A DNA stretch of 64,000 bases from Bacteroides fragilis (GTDB lineage: Bacteria > Bacteroidota > Bacteroidia > Bacteroidales > Bacteroidaceae). The DNA is taken from contig NZ_CP018937.1 in NCBI RefSeq assembly GCF_002849695.1, forward strand, positions 1,736,001-1,800,000, in the 5' to 3' direction. Made by a program: the position numbers and the translations under genes. The stretch's first letter is position 1; every line of letters starts with the position of its first letter. Under the pieces are notes generated by a model, which ran no database searches, was not told where the DNA came from, and saw only the letters and a program-made list of their open reading frames with translations. This document shows positions 41,624 through 50,518 of this stretch, one piece after another.

Positions 41624-43933
41624 ATGCTAAGACACATATATTATACCATTCAGACCTTAATTCGTAGACGCAGTTCAAATGTCATTAAGATTATTTCGTT
41701 AACTTTGGGACTGTTTGTCGGACTTCTACTGTTTGCCCGGGTCGCGTTTGAACTGAGTTATGACCATTTTTATCCGGAGTCAAGAAACCTGTTTCTGATA
41801 CAGGCTTCTTACTCCTATGAAGGAAAGCAGGAGAAGCCAAGTCCTTATATTTATGGTGCAATGCCTGCTGCTATCCGAGAGAACTTTCCTGATGAGGTGG
41901 AAGAGGCTACTGTGCTGCGTAATGTTGGTCAGCAAATATTTTTTAAAGGAAACGAACGTTTTGATCAACAGCAGACTATTTATGCAGACGATCACTTCCT
42001 CTCAACTATGGGGGTAGAAGTGTTGAAAGGGAACAAAGCTGATTTAGTGGCTCCCGACGCTATTTTCATTAATGAATCATTGGCACGACGTGTTTTTGGT
42101 GATGCAGACCCTATCGGGCAAACCATGTTATGGGAAAAGAACTATCCGGTCACTGTACGGGGAGTATTTGCCGATCAGCCGGAGAATACAGATCTAAAAT
42201 ATGATGTAATCGTATCGTTTGCCACTTTGTATAAGCGGATGGGAGAGGATCGTGCCGGTTGGGGATATGATATCAGTTACATGGGGGTGGTTCGTTTCCA
42301 TAATGATACGGAAGCTCCTGAGAGGGTTGCCGGACGGTTACCGGAAATGCAGAAAAAGTATCTTCCGCAGGGGAAGGATGGTTTTTCTGAAGAGTATTCT
42401 TTTCAACCTATATCTGAGTACCACAGTAGTCAGCCGGAGGTTCGAAAAATGGTACTTATCATGTCGGTTCTTGCTTTTGCCATTTTATTGATAGCTGCTT
42501 TGAACTATGTCTTGATTTCCGTATCGTCATTGGCACGTCGTGCAAAAGCAGTGGGAGTCCATAAATGCAGTGGGGCCAGTGATGGTAACATATTCGGTAT
42601 GTTTTTATGGGAAACCATGTTTATTATATTGTCTGCACTCGTATTGGTCGGGCTATTGATTCTGAATCTTAGGGAACTGATTCAGGATACGCTGAACGCC
42701 TCGGTCGGTGCACTTTTCACTTGGGAAACCTTATGGGTGCCTTTGCTTGTGATAGTAGTTGTTTTCTTTGTGGCAGGAGTGATACCCGGATATATGTTTT
42801 CGTCTATTCCGGTGAGTCAGGTTTTTCGTCGTTATACCGAACGGAAGACAACCTGGAAGCGCCCGTTACTTTTTGTTCAGTTTGCTGGAGTACCTTTTGT
42901 CTTTGGTTTATTGGCAGTTGTATTGCTTCAATACTATAGTGTGATGAATCGTGAGTTGAATTATACTCCTGAACGGATAGCTGTTGCAAGGTGTTACTTC
43001 AGCGATGACGAAGTTGATAATGTCCGTTCTGATATGCGTCGTTTGCCGATGGTAGAAGATGTTGCTTTTGCCTGGTTTCCTATTTCCGATTACTATAGTG
43101 GTTTCAGTGTCTACAACAGTACAGGAAAGTTGCTTTTCGATGCACATACTTCAATGTGCGATTACCACTTTTTGTCAATGATGGGAGTTCAGCTTATTGA
43201 TGGTAAAAATTTTGATTCTCCCAAACAGGCTATTGTAAATGAAGAATTTGTGCGGAAGATGCATTGGGAAGACAGTGCGGTAGGCAAACAAGTCAATATC
43301 GGAACTTCTCTTCCTGTTGTGGGAGTCGCAAAGGATTTTCCGATACGAAGTGCATATACTCCTCAGGATATAGTGATGTATATCAGCAGTCCCTTTGCTT
43401 CCGGAGCTCCCCATGTACGTTTGAAGGAACCATTCGATCAAAATTTGAAAGCTCTCAATCAAAAGATGGGAGAGCTGTTTACTACGAAGGATATTGTGTT
43501 TATCCCTTTGCAGGAAATAATCGATCAACAATACGAAGCGATTCGTCGTTTCCGCGATTCGGTAATCATTGCTTCTATTTCCATCCTGCTGATTACCTTG
43601 ATGGGACTTTTCGGCTATACTAACGATGAAGTCAGTCGTCGTAGTAAAGAGATTGCGATCCGTAAAGTGAATGGGGCTGAGGCCGGAGATGTTTTGCAAC
43701 TTCTTTCAAGAGATATTTTCTGGACAGCCTTGCCTGCTGTACTATTGGGTGCAGCAGTAGCCTGGTTTGTCGGTGGCAAATGGCTTGAGCAGTTTAGTAA
43801 TGCCATTGTTCCCAATGCCTGGTTATACCTCAGCATAGCATTGGTTGTGTTGCTGTTGATTGTTGTCAGCGTAATGCTGCGGGCATGGAAAGTGGCCAAC
43901 GAAAATCCGGTGAACAGCATTAAATCTGAGTAA
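41624..43933 (+). CDS. ABC transporter permease, MacB/FtsX type, 769 aa (permease 3)
   Basis: Same double-FtsX plan: ARRAKAVGVHKCSGASDGNI near residue 305 and RSKEIAIRKVNGAEAGDVL near residue 685. Closer to permease 1 than to permease 2 in these blocks. Last gene of the five-gene operon, followed by a strong hairpin. Two ATPases with three permeases may form alternative complexes; substrate unknown. Confidence 0.9.
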   Translation: MLRHIYYTIQTLIRRRSSNVIKIISLTLGLFVGLLLFARVAFELSYDHFYPESRNLFLIQASYSYEGKQEKPSPYIYGAMPAAIRENFPDEVEEATVLRNVGQQIFFKGNERFDQQQTIYADDHFLSTMGVEVLKGNKADLVAPDAIFINESLARRVFGDADPIGQTMLWEKNYPVTVRGVFADQPENTDLKYDVIVSFATLYKRMGEDRAGWGYDISYMGVVRFHNDTEAPERVAGRLPEMQKKYLPQGKDGFSEEYSFQPISEYHSSQPEVRKMVLIMSVLAFAILLIAALNYVLISVSSLARRAKAVGVHKCSGASDGNIFGMFLWETMFIILSALVLVGLLILNLRELIQDTLNASVGALFTWETLWVPLLVIVVVFFVAGVIPGYMFSSIPVSQVFRRYTERKTTWKRPLLFVQFAGVPFVFGLLAVVLLQYYSVMNRELNYTPERIAVARCYFSDDEVDNVRSDMRRLPMVEDVAFAWFPISDYYSGFSVYNSTGKLLFDAHTSMCDYHFLSMMGVQLIDGKNFDSPKQAIVNEEFVRKMHWEDSAVGKQVNIGTSLPVVGVAKDFPIRSAYTPQDIVMYISSPFASGAPHVRLKEPFDQNLKALNQKMGELFTTKDIVFIPLQEIIDQQYEAIRRFRDSVIIASISILLITLMGLFGYTNDEVSRRSKEIAIRKVNGAEAGDVLQLLSRDIFWTALPAVLLGAAVAWFVGGKWLEQFSNAIVPNAWLYLSIALVVLLLIVVSVMLRAWKVANENPVNSIKSE

Positions 43934-43945
43934 CGCTTCAAGACT

Positions 43946-43990
43946 ATACGACAGAGGCTCGGTTTCACTGAAACTGAGCCTCTGTCGTAT
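43946..43990. terminator. Strong hairpin between the ABC operon and the MATE gene
   Basis: ATACGACAGAGGCTC and its exact complement (15 bp), continued inward by GTTTCA and TGAAAC after one mismatch. Serves the two convergent genes. Confidence 0.75.
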
Positions 43991-44016
43991 CTATACCAAG
44001 CCTCTGTTTCATAGGG

Positions 44017-45381
44017 TTAGAGGCTCTGTCCGGATGCTTTCTCTTTTACCTTTTTAATATATACCATCAAAATCACTACCGCTGTTATGAAAGCTAATCC
44101 GTCAGAGACAGGCATGCTGATCCATACTCCCTTTACACCGTATAAAGGGGGAAGCAAAAGTAATCCCGGAAGCAGGTATACTAACTGGCGTGAGAGTGAC
44201 AGGAAGATACTGATCTTAGCCATCCCTATACTCTGGAAGAAGTTTGATATAACGATTTGTGCACCTACGAACGGGAACATCAGCGTGCAAATGCGTAGTC
44301 CGGACGATGCCATGTCAATCAGTTCATCGCTGTCGGTAAAGATAGCCGAAACTGTATGCGGAAAAAGTTCACAGATAACGAAGCCGCTACTCGTAATCAA
44401 TACACCGACGATGATACCCAGACGGAGCGTATGTTTCACGCGGTCAATCTTCTGTGCACCATAATTGTATCCGACGATGGGTTGCATTCCCATTGTTAAT
44501 CCCATAACTACCATCACATACAGCATCAGCAGGCGGTTAATGATACCGTAGGCACCGATGGCCATATCACCACCGTATTTTTGCAAACTATTGTTGATGA
44601 GGATGACGATGATACATGCCGTGACATTCATGGCGAAGGGAGACATTCCTATAGAGAAGATACTGCCGATGATGCGTTTCTTCATCTTCCAGAAGCCCGG
44701 CATAAAATGGACGAAACTCTCTTGGTTACGGAAGTGGCTTACTACCCATACCATTCCGATAAACTGTGACAGGACTGTAGCCATGGCAGCTCCCCGAATT
44801 CCCCAACCGAAATGGAAAATGAAGACAGGGGCGATGATAACATTCGCTATAACCGTCACCAATGATGTCAGCATTGCCTTTCTCGGATATCCGGTGGCAC
44901 GCATCACGTTGTTAAGTCCGATCATGGTATAAGTGATGGGAGTTCCCAAAAGAATTACCTGCATAAAATCGCGGGCATAGGGAAGTGTACCGGTACTGGC
45001 ACCGAAGAAAAACAATATCGGGTCCAGAAACAGATAAGCCAGTCCGCCGAACAGGACTGCATTCGTCAGGCAAAGCATTAATGTATTTCCCAGGACATCG
45101 GTTGCTCCCTTGATGTCTTTTTGCCCCAGGCGTATGGAGGAGATGGTGGCGCCACCTGCAGAGATCAGCACGCAGAAGGCCACGACCAGATTCATTAGCG
45201 GAAAAGTGATAGCCAGTCCGGAGATAGCCATGGGACCGACACCGTGCCCGATGAAAATGCTGTCGATGATATTATAAAGTGACGTAATAGTCATTCCGAT
45301 GATGGCCGGGATGGAGTATTGTAACAGAAGTTTGCCAATAGGTTCTGTGCCCAGTATACGAGGATCGGTTTGTTGTGCCAT
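44017..45381 (-). CDS. MATE-family efflux protein, 454 aa
   Basis: Twelve helices in two similar halves. Typical blocks: LLLQYSIPAIIGMTITSLYN, IDSIFIGHGVGPMAISGLAI in the first half and GLTMGMQPIVGYNYGA in the second, the MepA-like pattern. These pumps export drugs or metabolites against Na+ or H+. Substrate cannot be told. Convergent with the ABC operon. Confidence 0.88.
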   Translation of the reverse strand: MAQQTDPRILGTEPIGKLLLQYSIPAIIGMTITSLYNIIDSIFIGHGVGPMAISGLAITFPLMNLVVAFCVLISAGGATISSIRLGQKDIKGATDVLGNTLMLCLTNAVLFGGLAYLFLDPILFFFGASTGTLPYARDFMQVILLGTPITYTMIGLNNVMRATGYPRKAMLTSLVTVIANVIIAPVFIFHFGWGIRGAAMATVLSQFIGMVWVVSHFRNQESFVHFMPGFWKMKKRIIGSIFSIGMSPFAMNVTACIIVILINNSLQKYGGDMAIGAYGIINRLLMLYVMVVMGLTMGMQPIVGYNYGAQKIDRVKHTLRLGIIVGVLITSSGFVICELFPHTVSAIFTDSDELIDMASSGLRICTLMFPFVGAQIVISNFFQSIGMAKISIFLSLSRQLVYLLPGLLLLPPLYGVKGVWISMPVSDGLAFITAVVILMVYIKKVKEKASGQSL

Positions 45382-45488
45382 ATAGTGAAGCGTTACATAT
45401 TTTTAAGTGCGGCAAAGGTACAAATAATTTGCCTGATTCGATGATTATTCTGAACTTTGCCCACAGAGTTTAACAAACAGGTAAAAGA

Positions 45489-46151
45489 ATGTTTATGGAT
45501 ACAACAAAGAAGATTACCGCATTATTCGATTGTGATGGTGTAATTGTCGATACAGAAGGACAATATACTGTTTTCTGGAATGAAATGGGACAAAAGTACG
45601 TAAACGATGAAAACTTCGGTTCCAAGGTTAAAGGTCAGACGCTGGTACAGATTTATGATAAATACTTTGCAGGAGAACCGGAGAAACAAAGGGACATAAC
45701 CGAGGCATTGAATCGTTTTGAAATAGAAATGAGTTATGACTATGTTCCCGGAATAGTTGAATTTATAGCAGATCTGCGTCAGCATGGTGTAAAAATAGCC
45801 TTGGTCACCAGTTCCAATACAGCTAAAATGGAGAATGTTTATCGTGCACATCCCGAGTTTAAATCCCTTTTTGATGAAATATTGACTGCTGAGCGTTTTA
45901 AACGTTCTAAACCCGATCCGGAATGTTTCTTATTGGGAATGACGATTTTCGGTTCCGATTCAAAAGATTCCTATGTGTTCGAAGATTCATTTCATGGTTT
46001 ACAGGCCGGCAGAGCATCCGGTGCCACTGTTGTCGGATTGGCAACTACAAATCCACGCGAAGCTATTACTGATAAGGCAGACTATGTGATAGACGATTTC
46101 AAAGGAATGACTTACGAAAAGCTGCTGACTATAACTTCACGTTATATCTGA
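45489..46151 (+). CDS. HAD-family phosphatase/phosphoglucomutase-like, 220 aa
   Basis: HAD motifs: FDCDGVIVDTE (nucleophile and acid/base Asp), LVTSSN (motif II), RFKRSKPDPE (Lys, motif III) and VFEDSFHGLQAGRASG (motif IV). The cap is helical and small (class C1), as in beta-phosphoglucomutase and related sugar phosphatases. A second ATG lies two codons inside. Same strand as pyrD and the esterase that follow. Confidence 0.85.
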   Translation: MFMDTTKKITALFDCDGVIVDTEGQYTVFWNEMGQKYVNDENFGSKVKGQTLVQIYDKYFAGEPEKQRDITEALNRFEIEMSYDYVPGIVEFIADLRQHGVKIALVTSSNTAKMENVYRAHPEFKSLFDEILTAERFKRSKPDPECFLLGMTIFGSDSKDSYVFEDSFHGLQAGRASGATVVGLATTNPREAITDKADYVIDDFKGMTYEKLLTITSRYI

Positions 46152-46223
46152 TAAGAAAGATTGAATAGTATCTCAGGGAAGAATCCCTTAGCTTTGCATG
46201 GTATTAAAAAAAGAGAGAAAATC

Positions 46224-47219
46224 ATGTATAAGCAAACGATTCGCCCTGTTTTATTTCTGATGGAACCCGAAAAGGTACACACCTTGTTGGTTTCCTTCCT
46301 CAAATGTTACCGGCATTTGCCATGGTGCAAATGCTGGATACGTCATCTCTATACTTGTTCCGACAAACAGTTGATATGGAACCATCTTACTTTCCGAAAC
46401 CGTATCGGCCTGTCGGCCGGTTTCGATAAAGGTGCCGAGGTTTTTGATGAATTGGCCGATTATGGTTTCGGATTTATTGAAGTCGGTACTGTCACTCCCG
46501 ATGCCCAGGATGGAAATCCCCGTCCCCGTATTTTTCGCTTACCTCAGTGTGAATCTTTAATTTCCCGTACAGGTTTCAATAATCCCGGATTGGATGTTAT
46601 TAAACGCCGTCTTGAACAGAAACACGGTTCATATGTTTTAGGTGTAAATATCAATAAGAATCCCTCTTCGGAAGGCGAACAAGCTGTGGCAGACTTTTTG
46701 CATTTATACAAAGAGTTATATCCTTATGCCGGCTATTTCACGCTTAATTGGGGATCGGTGGAGATTACTCTGATGAAGCGGGTCCTCAAAACGCTGGCTG
46801 CTTTTCGTTTGGAACAGAATATACATGTTCCGGTACTTCTCAAACTTCCTGCCGATATAACAGAAGAAGGAATGGATGATGTGATCGACTGTACTCGTCT
46901 GTACCGGGTAGATGGAGTGATAGCTACCGGACCGACCATGGAGCGTACTTGTTTAAAAGGTTATTCGCCTGCACAATTGCAGAAGATCGGAGCCGGTGGA
47001 GTCAGTGGACGCGGGATAGGGGAGAAGTCATTAAAAGCCGTCGGCTATTTGCGTGCCCATGCCGGAAAAAGCCTTTTGATAGTAGGGGCAGGCGGAATTA
47101 TTACTCCCCCCGATGCCCGTCGAATGTTGGATGCGGGGGCCAATCTGATACAAATCTATTCTTCGTTTATTTACGAAGGGCCGGGCATAGTGAAAAAGAT
47201 GATTCAGGAAATTAAATAA
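46224..47219 (+). CDS. pyrD: Dihydroorotate dehydrogenase (quinone), class 2, 331 aa
   Basis: N-terminal membrane-association helix (PVLFLMEPEKVHTLLVSFLK), then the barrel: GLSAGFDKGAEV, GFIEVGTVTPDAQDGNPRPR, RTGFNNPG, GVNINKNP, KLPADITEEG and the phosphate loop IVGAGGI. It oxidises dihydroorotate in pyrimidine synthesis with a membrane quinone. Start at ATG 46224 after an A-rich leader rather than the upstream frame at 46161. Confidence 0.92.
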   Translation: MYKQTIRPVLFLMEPEKVHTLLVSFLKCYRHLPWCKCWIRHLYTCSDKQLIWNHLTFRNRIGLSAGFDKGAEVFDELADYGFGFIEVGTVTPDAQDGNPRPRIFRLPQCESLISRTGFNNPGLDVIKRRLEQKHGSYVLGVNINKNPSSEGEQAVADFLHLYKELYPYAGYFTLNWGSVEITLMKRVLKTLAAFRLEQNIHVPVLLKLPADITEEGMDDVIDCTRLYRVDGVIATGPTMERTCLKGYSPAQLQKIGAGGVSGRGIGEKSLKAVGYLRAHAGKSLLIVGAGGIITPPDARRMLDAGANLIQIYSSFIYEGPGIVKKMIQEIK

Positions 47220-47233
47220 TAAGGAATAAAGTT

Positions 47234-47962
47234 ATGGAACAGAGTTTTATTGAATATTCATTAGGAAAAGATGCTTCTTCGGCTACTCTTTGGGTTTATC
47301 CGGCTCGTAAGCCAGGAGGTAAAGCCATTATTATGTGTCCCGGTGGCGGATTCAATCAAGTAGCTTCAGATCATGAAGGACGTGATTTTGCTGCGTGGTT
47401 TAATAATCAGGGTATCACATACGCTGTACTGAATTATCGCATGCCTCATGGTGATGTTGAAGTGATTCGTGAGGATATTCGTGAAGCGATTCGCCTGATC
47501 CGGTGTCAGTCGGCAGAGTGGGGAATCCATCAACTGGGTGTTATGGGAGCTTCTATCGGAGGCTATATTGCTGCTACTGCCGCTACTCTTTATACCGGGA
47601 CCGACCGCCCCGACTTTCAGGTATTGCTTTATCCTGTTATCAGCATGAACGACCGGCTGACCCATTTGCCTTCACGCGGACGTATGTTGGGAGAAACTAT
47701 TCCGGAAAGTTTGAAAGAGACATTATCTCTTGAGCTTCATGTCACAGCCGATACCCCTCGTACATTTATTGTTTTAGCTGAGGATGATCAGGCCGTATCT
47801 CCTCTCAACAGTATTGTCTATTATACAGCATTATTGAAACATGGAGTCTCTGCCGGACTGCATATTTATCCGGAAGGCGGACATAGCTTCGGATTTCGCG
47901 ATAGCTTCATATATAAAAAGATATGGACTGATGAACTGCAAAAATGGTTGCTGACCTTTTGA
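47234..47962 (+). CDS. Alpha/beta hydrolase, acetyl-esterase-like, 242 aa
   Basis: IIMCPGGGF (oxyanion HGGG-like loop), nucleophile elbow GASIGG (Ser near residue 105), acid Asp in [10 protein letters not shown] and His in GGHSFGF. No signal peptide, so cytoplasmic. Similar enzymes deacetylate sugars or other small esters. 14 bases after pyrD. Confidence 0.8.
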   Translation: MEQSFIEYSLGKDASSATLWVYPARKPGGKAIIMCPGGGFNQVASDHEGRDFAAWFNNQGITYAVLNYRMPHGDVEVIREDIREAIRLIRCQSAEWGIHQLGVMGASIGGYIAATAATLYTGTDRPDFQVLLYPVISMNDRLTHLPSRGRMLGETIPESLKETLSLELHVTADTPRTFIVLAEDDQAVSPLNSIVYYTALLKHGVSAGLHIYPEGGHSFGFRDSFIYKKIWTDELQKWLLTF

Positions 47963-47991
47963 TGCGGACGCACTAATTTATTTGCTTTTAC

Positions 47992-48023
47992 TTGTATGGT
48001 ATGAATTAAAAGTTATACCTTTG
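47992..48023 (+). promoter_or_regulatory. Promoter of panB
   Basis: TTG (47992-47994), 21 bases, TACCTTTG (48016-48023). It lies inside the longer open frame, which supports the start at 48054. Confidence 0.65.
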
Positions 48024-48053
48024 CGCCCGATTTTTAATTTAAAAAGATTGGAT

Positions 48054-48875
48054 ATGGCTGGTTATATATCAGATGACACAAGAAAAGTGACGACTCATCG
48101 CCTGATCGAGATGAAGCAAAGAGGCGAAAAAATATCTATGCTTACTTCGTATGATTATACTATGGCGCAGATTGTAGATGGTGCCGGTATCGATGTTATC
48201 CTTGTAGGAGACTCTGCATCAAATGTGATGGCAGGTAATGTAACTACACTTCCTATTACTCTCGATCAAATGATTTATCATGGTAAATCGGTTGTGCGCG
48301 GTGTGAAGCGTGCAATGGTAGTAGTGGATATGCCTTTTGGTTCTTATCAGGGAAATGAGATGGAAGGGCTTGCTTCGGCTATCCGTATTATGAAAGAGAG
48401 CCACGCTGATGCTTTGAAACTGGAAGGCGGCGAAGAGATTCTCGACACTGTGAAGCGTATCCTGAGTGCCGGTATTCCGGTGATGGGACATCTCGGACTG
48501 ATGCCGCAATCTATCAATAAATACGGTACATATACCGTTCGTGCCAAAGATGATGCAGAAGCAGAGAAGCTGATTCGTGATGCACATCTGCTTGAAGAAG
48601 CCGGATGTTTCGGGCTTGTGCTTGAGAAAATTCCCGCAGCATTGGCCGCCCGCGTTGCAAGCGAACTGACTATTCCGGTTATCGGCATTGGTGCCGGTGG
48701 CGATGTAGACGGACAGGTATTGGTTATTCAGGACATGTTGGGTATGAACAATGGTTTCCGTCCCCGTTTCCTTCGTCGTTATGCCGACCTCTATACGGTG
48801 ATGACTGATGCAATCAGCCACTATGTTTCGGACGTAAAGAACTGTGACTTCCCGAACGAGAAAGAACAATATTAA
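48054..48875 (+). CDS. panB: 3-methyl-2-oxobutanoate hydroxymethyltransferase, 273 aa
   Basis: First step of pantothenate synthesis. Motifs: [31 protein letters not shown] (metal Asp), [25 protein letters not shown] (Leu-Met-Pro), [10 protein letters not shown] (Glu) and [14 protein letters not shown]. Start ATG 48054 follows a clear promoter. Confidence 0.95.
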   Translation: MAGYISDDTRKVTTHRLIEMKQRGEKISMLTSYDYTMAQIVDGAGIDVILVGDSASNVMAGNVTTLPITLDQMIYHGKSVVRGVKRAMVVVDMPFGSYQGNEMEGLASAIRIMKESHADALKLEGGEEILDTVKRILSAGIPVMGHLGLMPQSINKYGTYTVRAKDDAEAEKLIRDAHLLEEAGCFGLVLEKIPAALAARVASELTIPVIGIGAGGDVDGQVLVIQDMLGMNNGFRPRFLRRYADLYTVMTDAISHYVSDVKNCDFPNEKEQY

Positions 48876-48882
48876 TTGTCGT

Positions 48883-50049
48883 ATGGCAACTAAATTATGG
48901 ACATTGCATTTTATGCGGATATGCCTTGCTAATTTATTGTTGTTCATATCCCTGTACCTGTTGTACCCTGTGCTTCCGGTAGTGATGGCTTCACGTTTGG
49001 GCGTGCCAGTCAGTCAGACGGGGGGAATATATATACTTTTTACGCTTGCCATGTTTTTTATCGGCCCGTTTCATGCGTATCTGGTCGATGTCTACAAGCG
49101 AAAATATATATGTATGCTTTCGTTTGGGATAATGGTAGCGGCGACTGCCGGTTACACACTTGTGCAAAGTGCCACACATCTGTTGTTGCTTTGCTTGGTA
49201 CAGGGAATCTCCTTTGGAATGGCTGCTACGGCAGGCATTACATTGGCCATTGATGTCACCAATTCCACTTTTCGCAGTGCCGGCAATGTAGTCTTTTCTT
49301 GGGCAGCACGTCTGGGGATGATTATAGGGACAGCGTTGGGAGTGTTTTTATTCCGGACACATGGCTTTGAAACTCTGTTATATGTTTCTGTCGCATCGGG
49401 AGCCTTGGGAATGCTGTTTGTGTCGAGGGTATATGTGCCTTTCCGTGCACCAATAGGGATGAAGGTTTGTTCGATGGACCGTTTTCTGCTTCCCCGTGGA
49501 TTTATTCCGGCATTTAACCTGATGTTGATCGCTTTTGTGCCCGGATTGTTGCTTCCTGTGCTTGCCGGTGCGCCAAGTGATGTGCCGGTAGGAGGTGAAC
49601 TGATACCTTTCTTTGCTTTGGCCGGAGTCGGTTTTCTCTTGTCAGTAATGGTGGTGAGACTGTTTTTCCGTTATGATAACAAGATATGGCTGCAGATAGT
49701 CACCGGGTTGATAACTATGATCGGAGCGATGGCTTTGTTGTTTTCTCCTGAAACCGGTTGGAATGTCCCGGCAGCGATATTGATGGGATTAGGACTTGGA
49801 TTGGTTACTCCGGAATTCTTGATGATGTTTGTCAAGCTGTCTCAACATTGCCAGCGTGGCACGGCCAATACGACTCATTTACTTGCATGGGAACTTGGAG
49901 TCGGCTTAGGTATTGCATCTGCCTGTCACTTACATCTCACAGCTAATGAACATGTGGTTTGTCGGGTAGGATTGTTGGCGGCAATCGTGGCTCTGGCTTT
50001 CTTTGTCCTGATTACATATCCTTATTTTAAAAGGAAGAAGGTGAGATAA
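48883..50049 (+). CDS. MFS transporter, 388 aa
   Basis: Twelve helices; LYPVLPVVMASRLGVPVSQT near the start and the loop motif FIGPFHAYLVDVYKRK between helices 2 and 3 fit the major facilitator fold. Start ATG 48883, 7 bases after the panB stop, so probably co-transcribed. Substrate unknown; no evidence that it carries pantoate. Confidence 0.8.
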   Translation: MATKLWTLHFMRICLANLLLFISLYLLYPVLPVVMASRLGVPVSQTGGIYILFTLAMFFIGPFHAYLVDVYKRKYICMLSFGIMVAATAGYTLVQSATHLLLLCLVQGISFGMAATAGITLAIDVTNSTFRSAGNVVFSWAARLGMIIGTALGVFLFRTHGFETLLYVSVASGALGMLFVSRVYVPFRAPIGMKVCSMDRFLLPRGFIPAFNLMLIAFVPGLLLPVLAGAPSDVPVGGELIPFFALAGVGFLLSVMVVRLFFRYDNKIWLQIVTGLITMIGAMALLFSPETGWNVPAAILMGLGLGLVTPEFLMMFVKLSQHCQRGTANTTHLLAWELGVGLGIASACHLHLTANEHVVCRVGLLAAIVALAFFVLITYPYFKRKKVR

Positions 50050-50075
50050 ACGATATATGTATATCTGAAAAACAG

Positions 50076-50116
50076 ACTCCGTAGTTTGGTGATGAATTGT
50101 CGCAAAACTACGGAGT
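50076..50116. terminator. Hairpin between the MFS gene and dgkA
   Basis: ACTCCGTAGTTT and its exact complement AAACTACGGAGT, followed by TCGTTTTTATT on the + strand. Confidence 0.75.
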
Positions 50117-50129
50117 TCGTTTTTATTGT

Positions 50130-50516
50130 CTATCCCATGTTGCACAATAAAACCGCAAGCACATAAGGCATGAAGATAATGACTCCTATGATGACGGCAA
50201 CTATGGCACATATCAGCACTGCACCTGCCGCAATATCTTTCACATCACCTGCAATCGGATTGTGTTCCGGGGATACGAGGTTGACTAATCTTTCTATAGC
50301 TGTATTGAATCCCTCCGCTGCCAGTACCATTCCGAAACAAAGTATGATGGCTATCCATTCGTTCCGGGTGATACCGAAGTAAAATCCGGCGATTGTTACT
50401 GTGATGATTGCCACACAGTGTATCCAGGCATTATGCTCTTTGCTTACAAAACTCCGAATGCCTTTCCAGGCATATCCGAAGCTCTGTATCCTTTTTTTTA
50501 TACTGAATTTTTCCAT
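50130..50516 (-). CDS. dgkA: Diacylglycerol/undecaprenol kinase, 128 aa
   Basis: Three helices with the DAGK signature AEGFNTAIERLVNL and the downstream DVKDIAAGAVLI. N-terminus FGYAWKGIRSF is typical of the Gram-positive and Bacteroidetes type, which phosphorylates undecaprenol for lipid-carrier recycling. Two bases after the Rel-type gene. Confidence 0.88.
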   Translation of the reverse strand: MEKFSIKKRIQSFGYAWKGIRSFVSKEHNAWIHCVAIITVTIAGFYFGITRNEWIAIILCFGMVLAAEGFNTAIERLVNLVSPEHNPIAGDVKDIAAGAVLICAIVAVIIGVIIFMPYVLAVLLCNMG

Positions 50517-50518
50517 TC

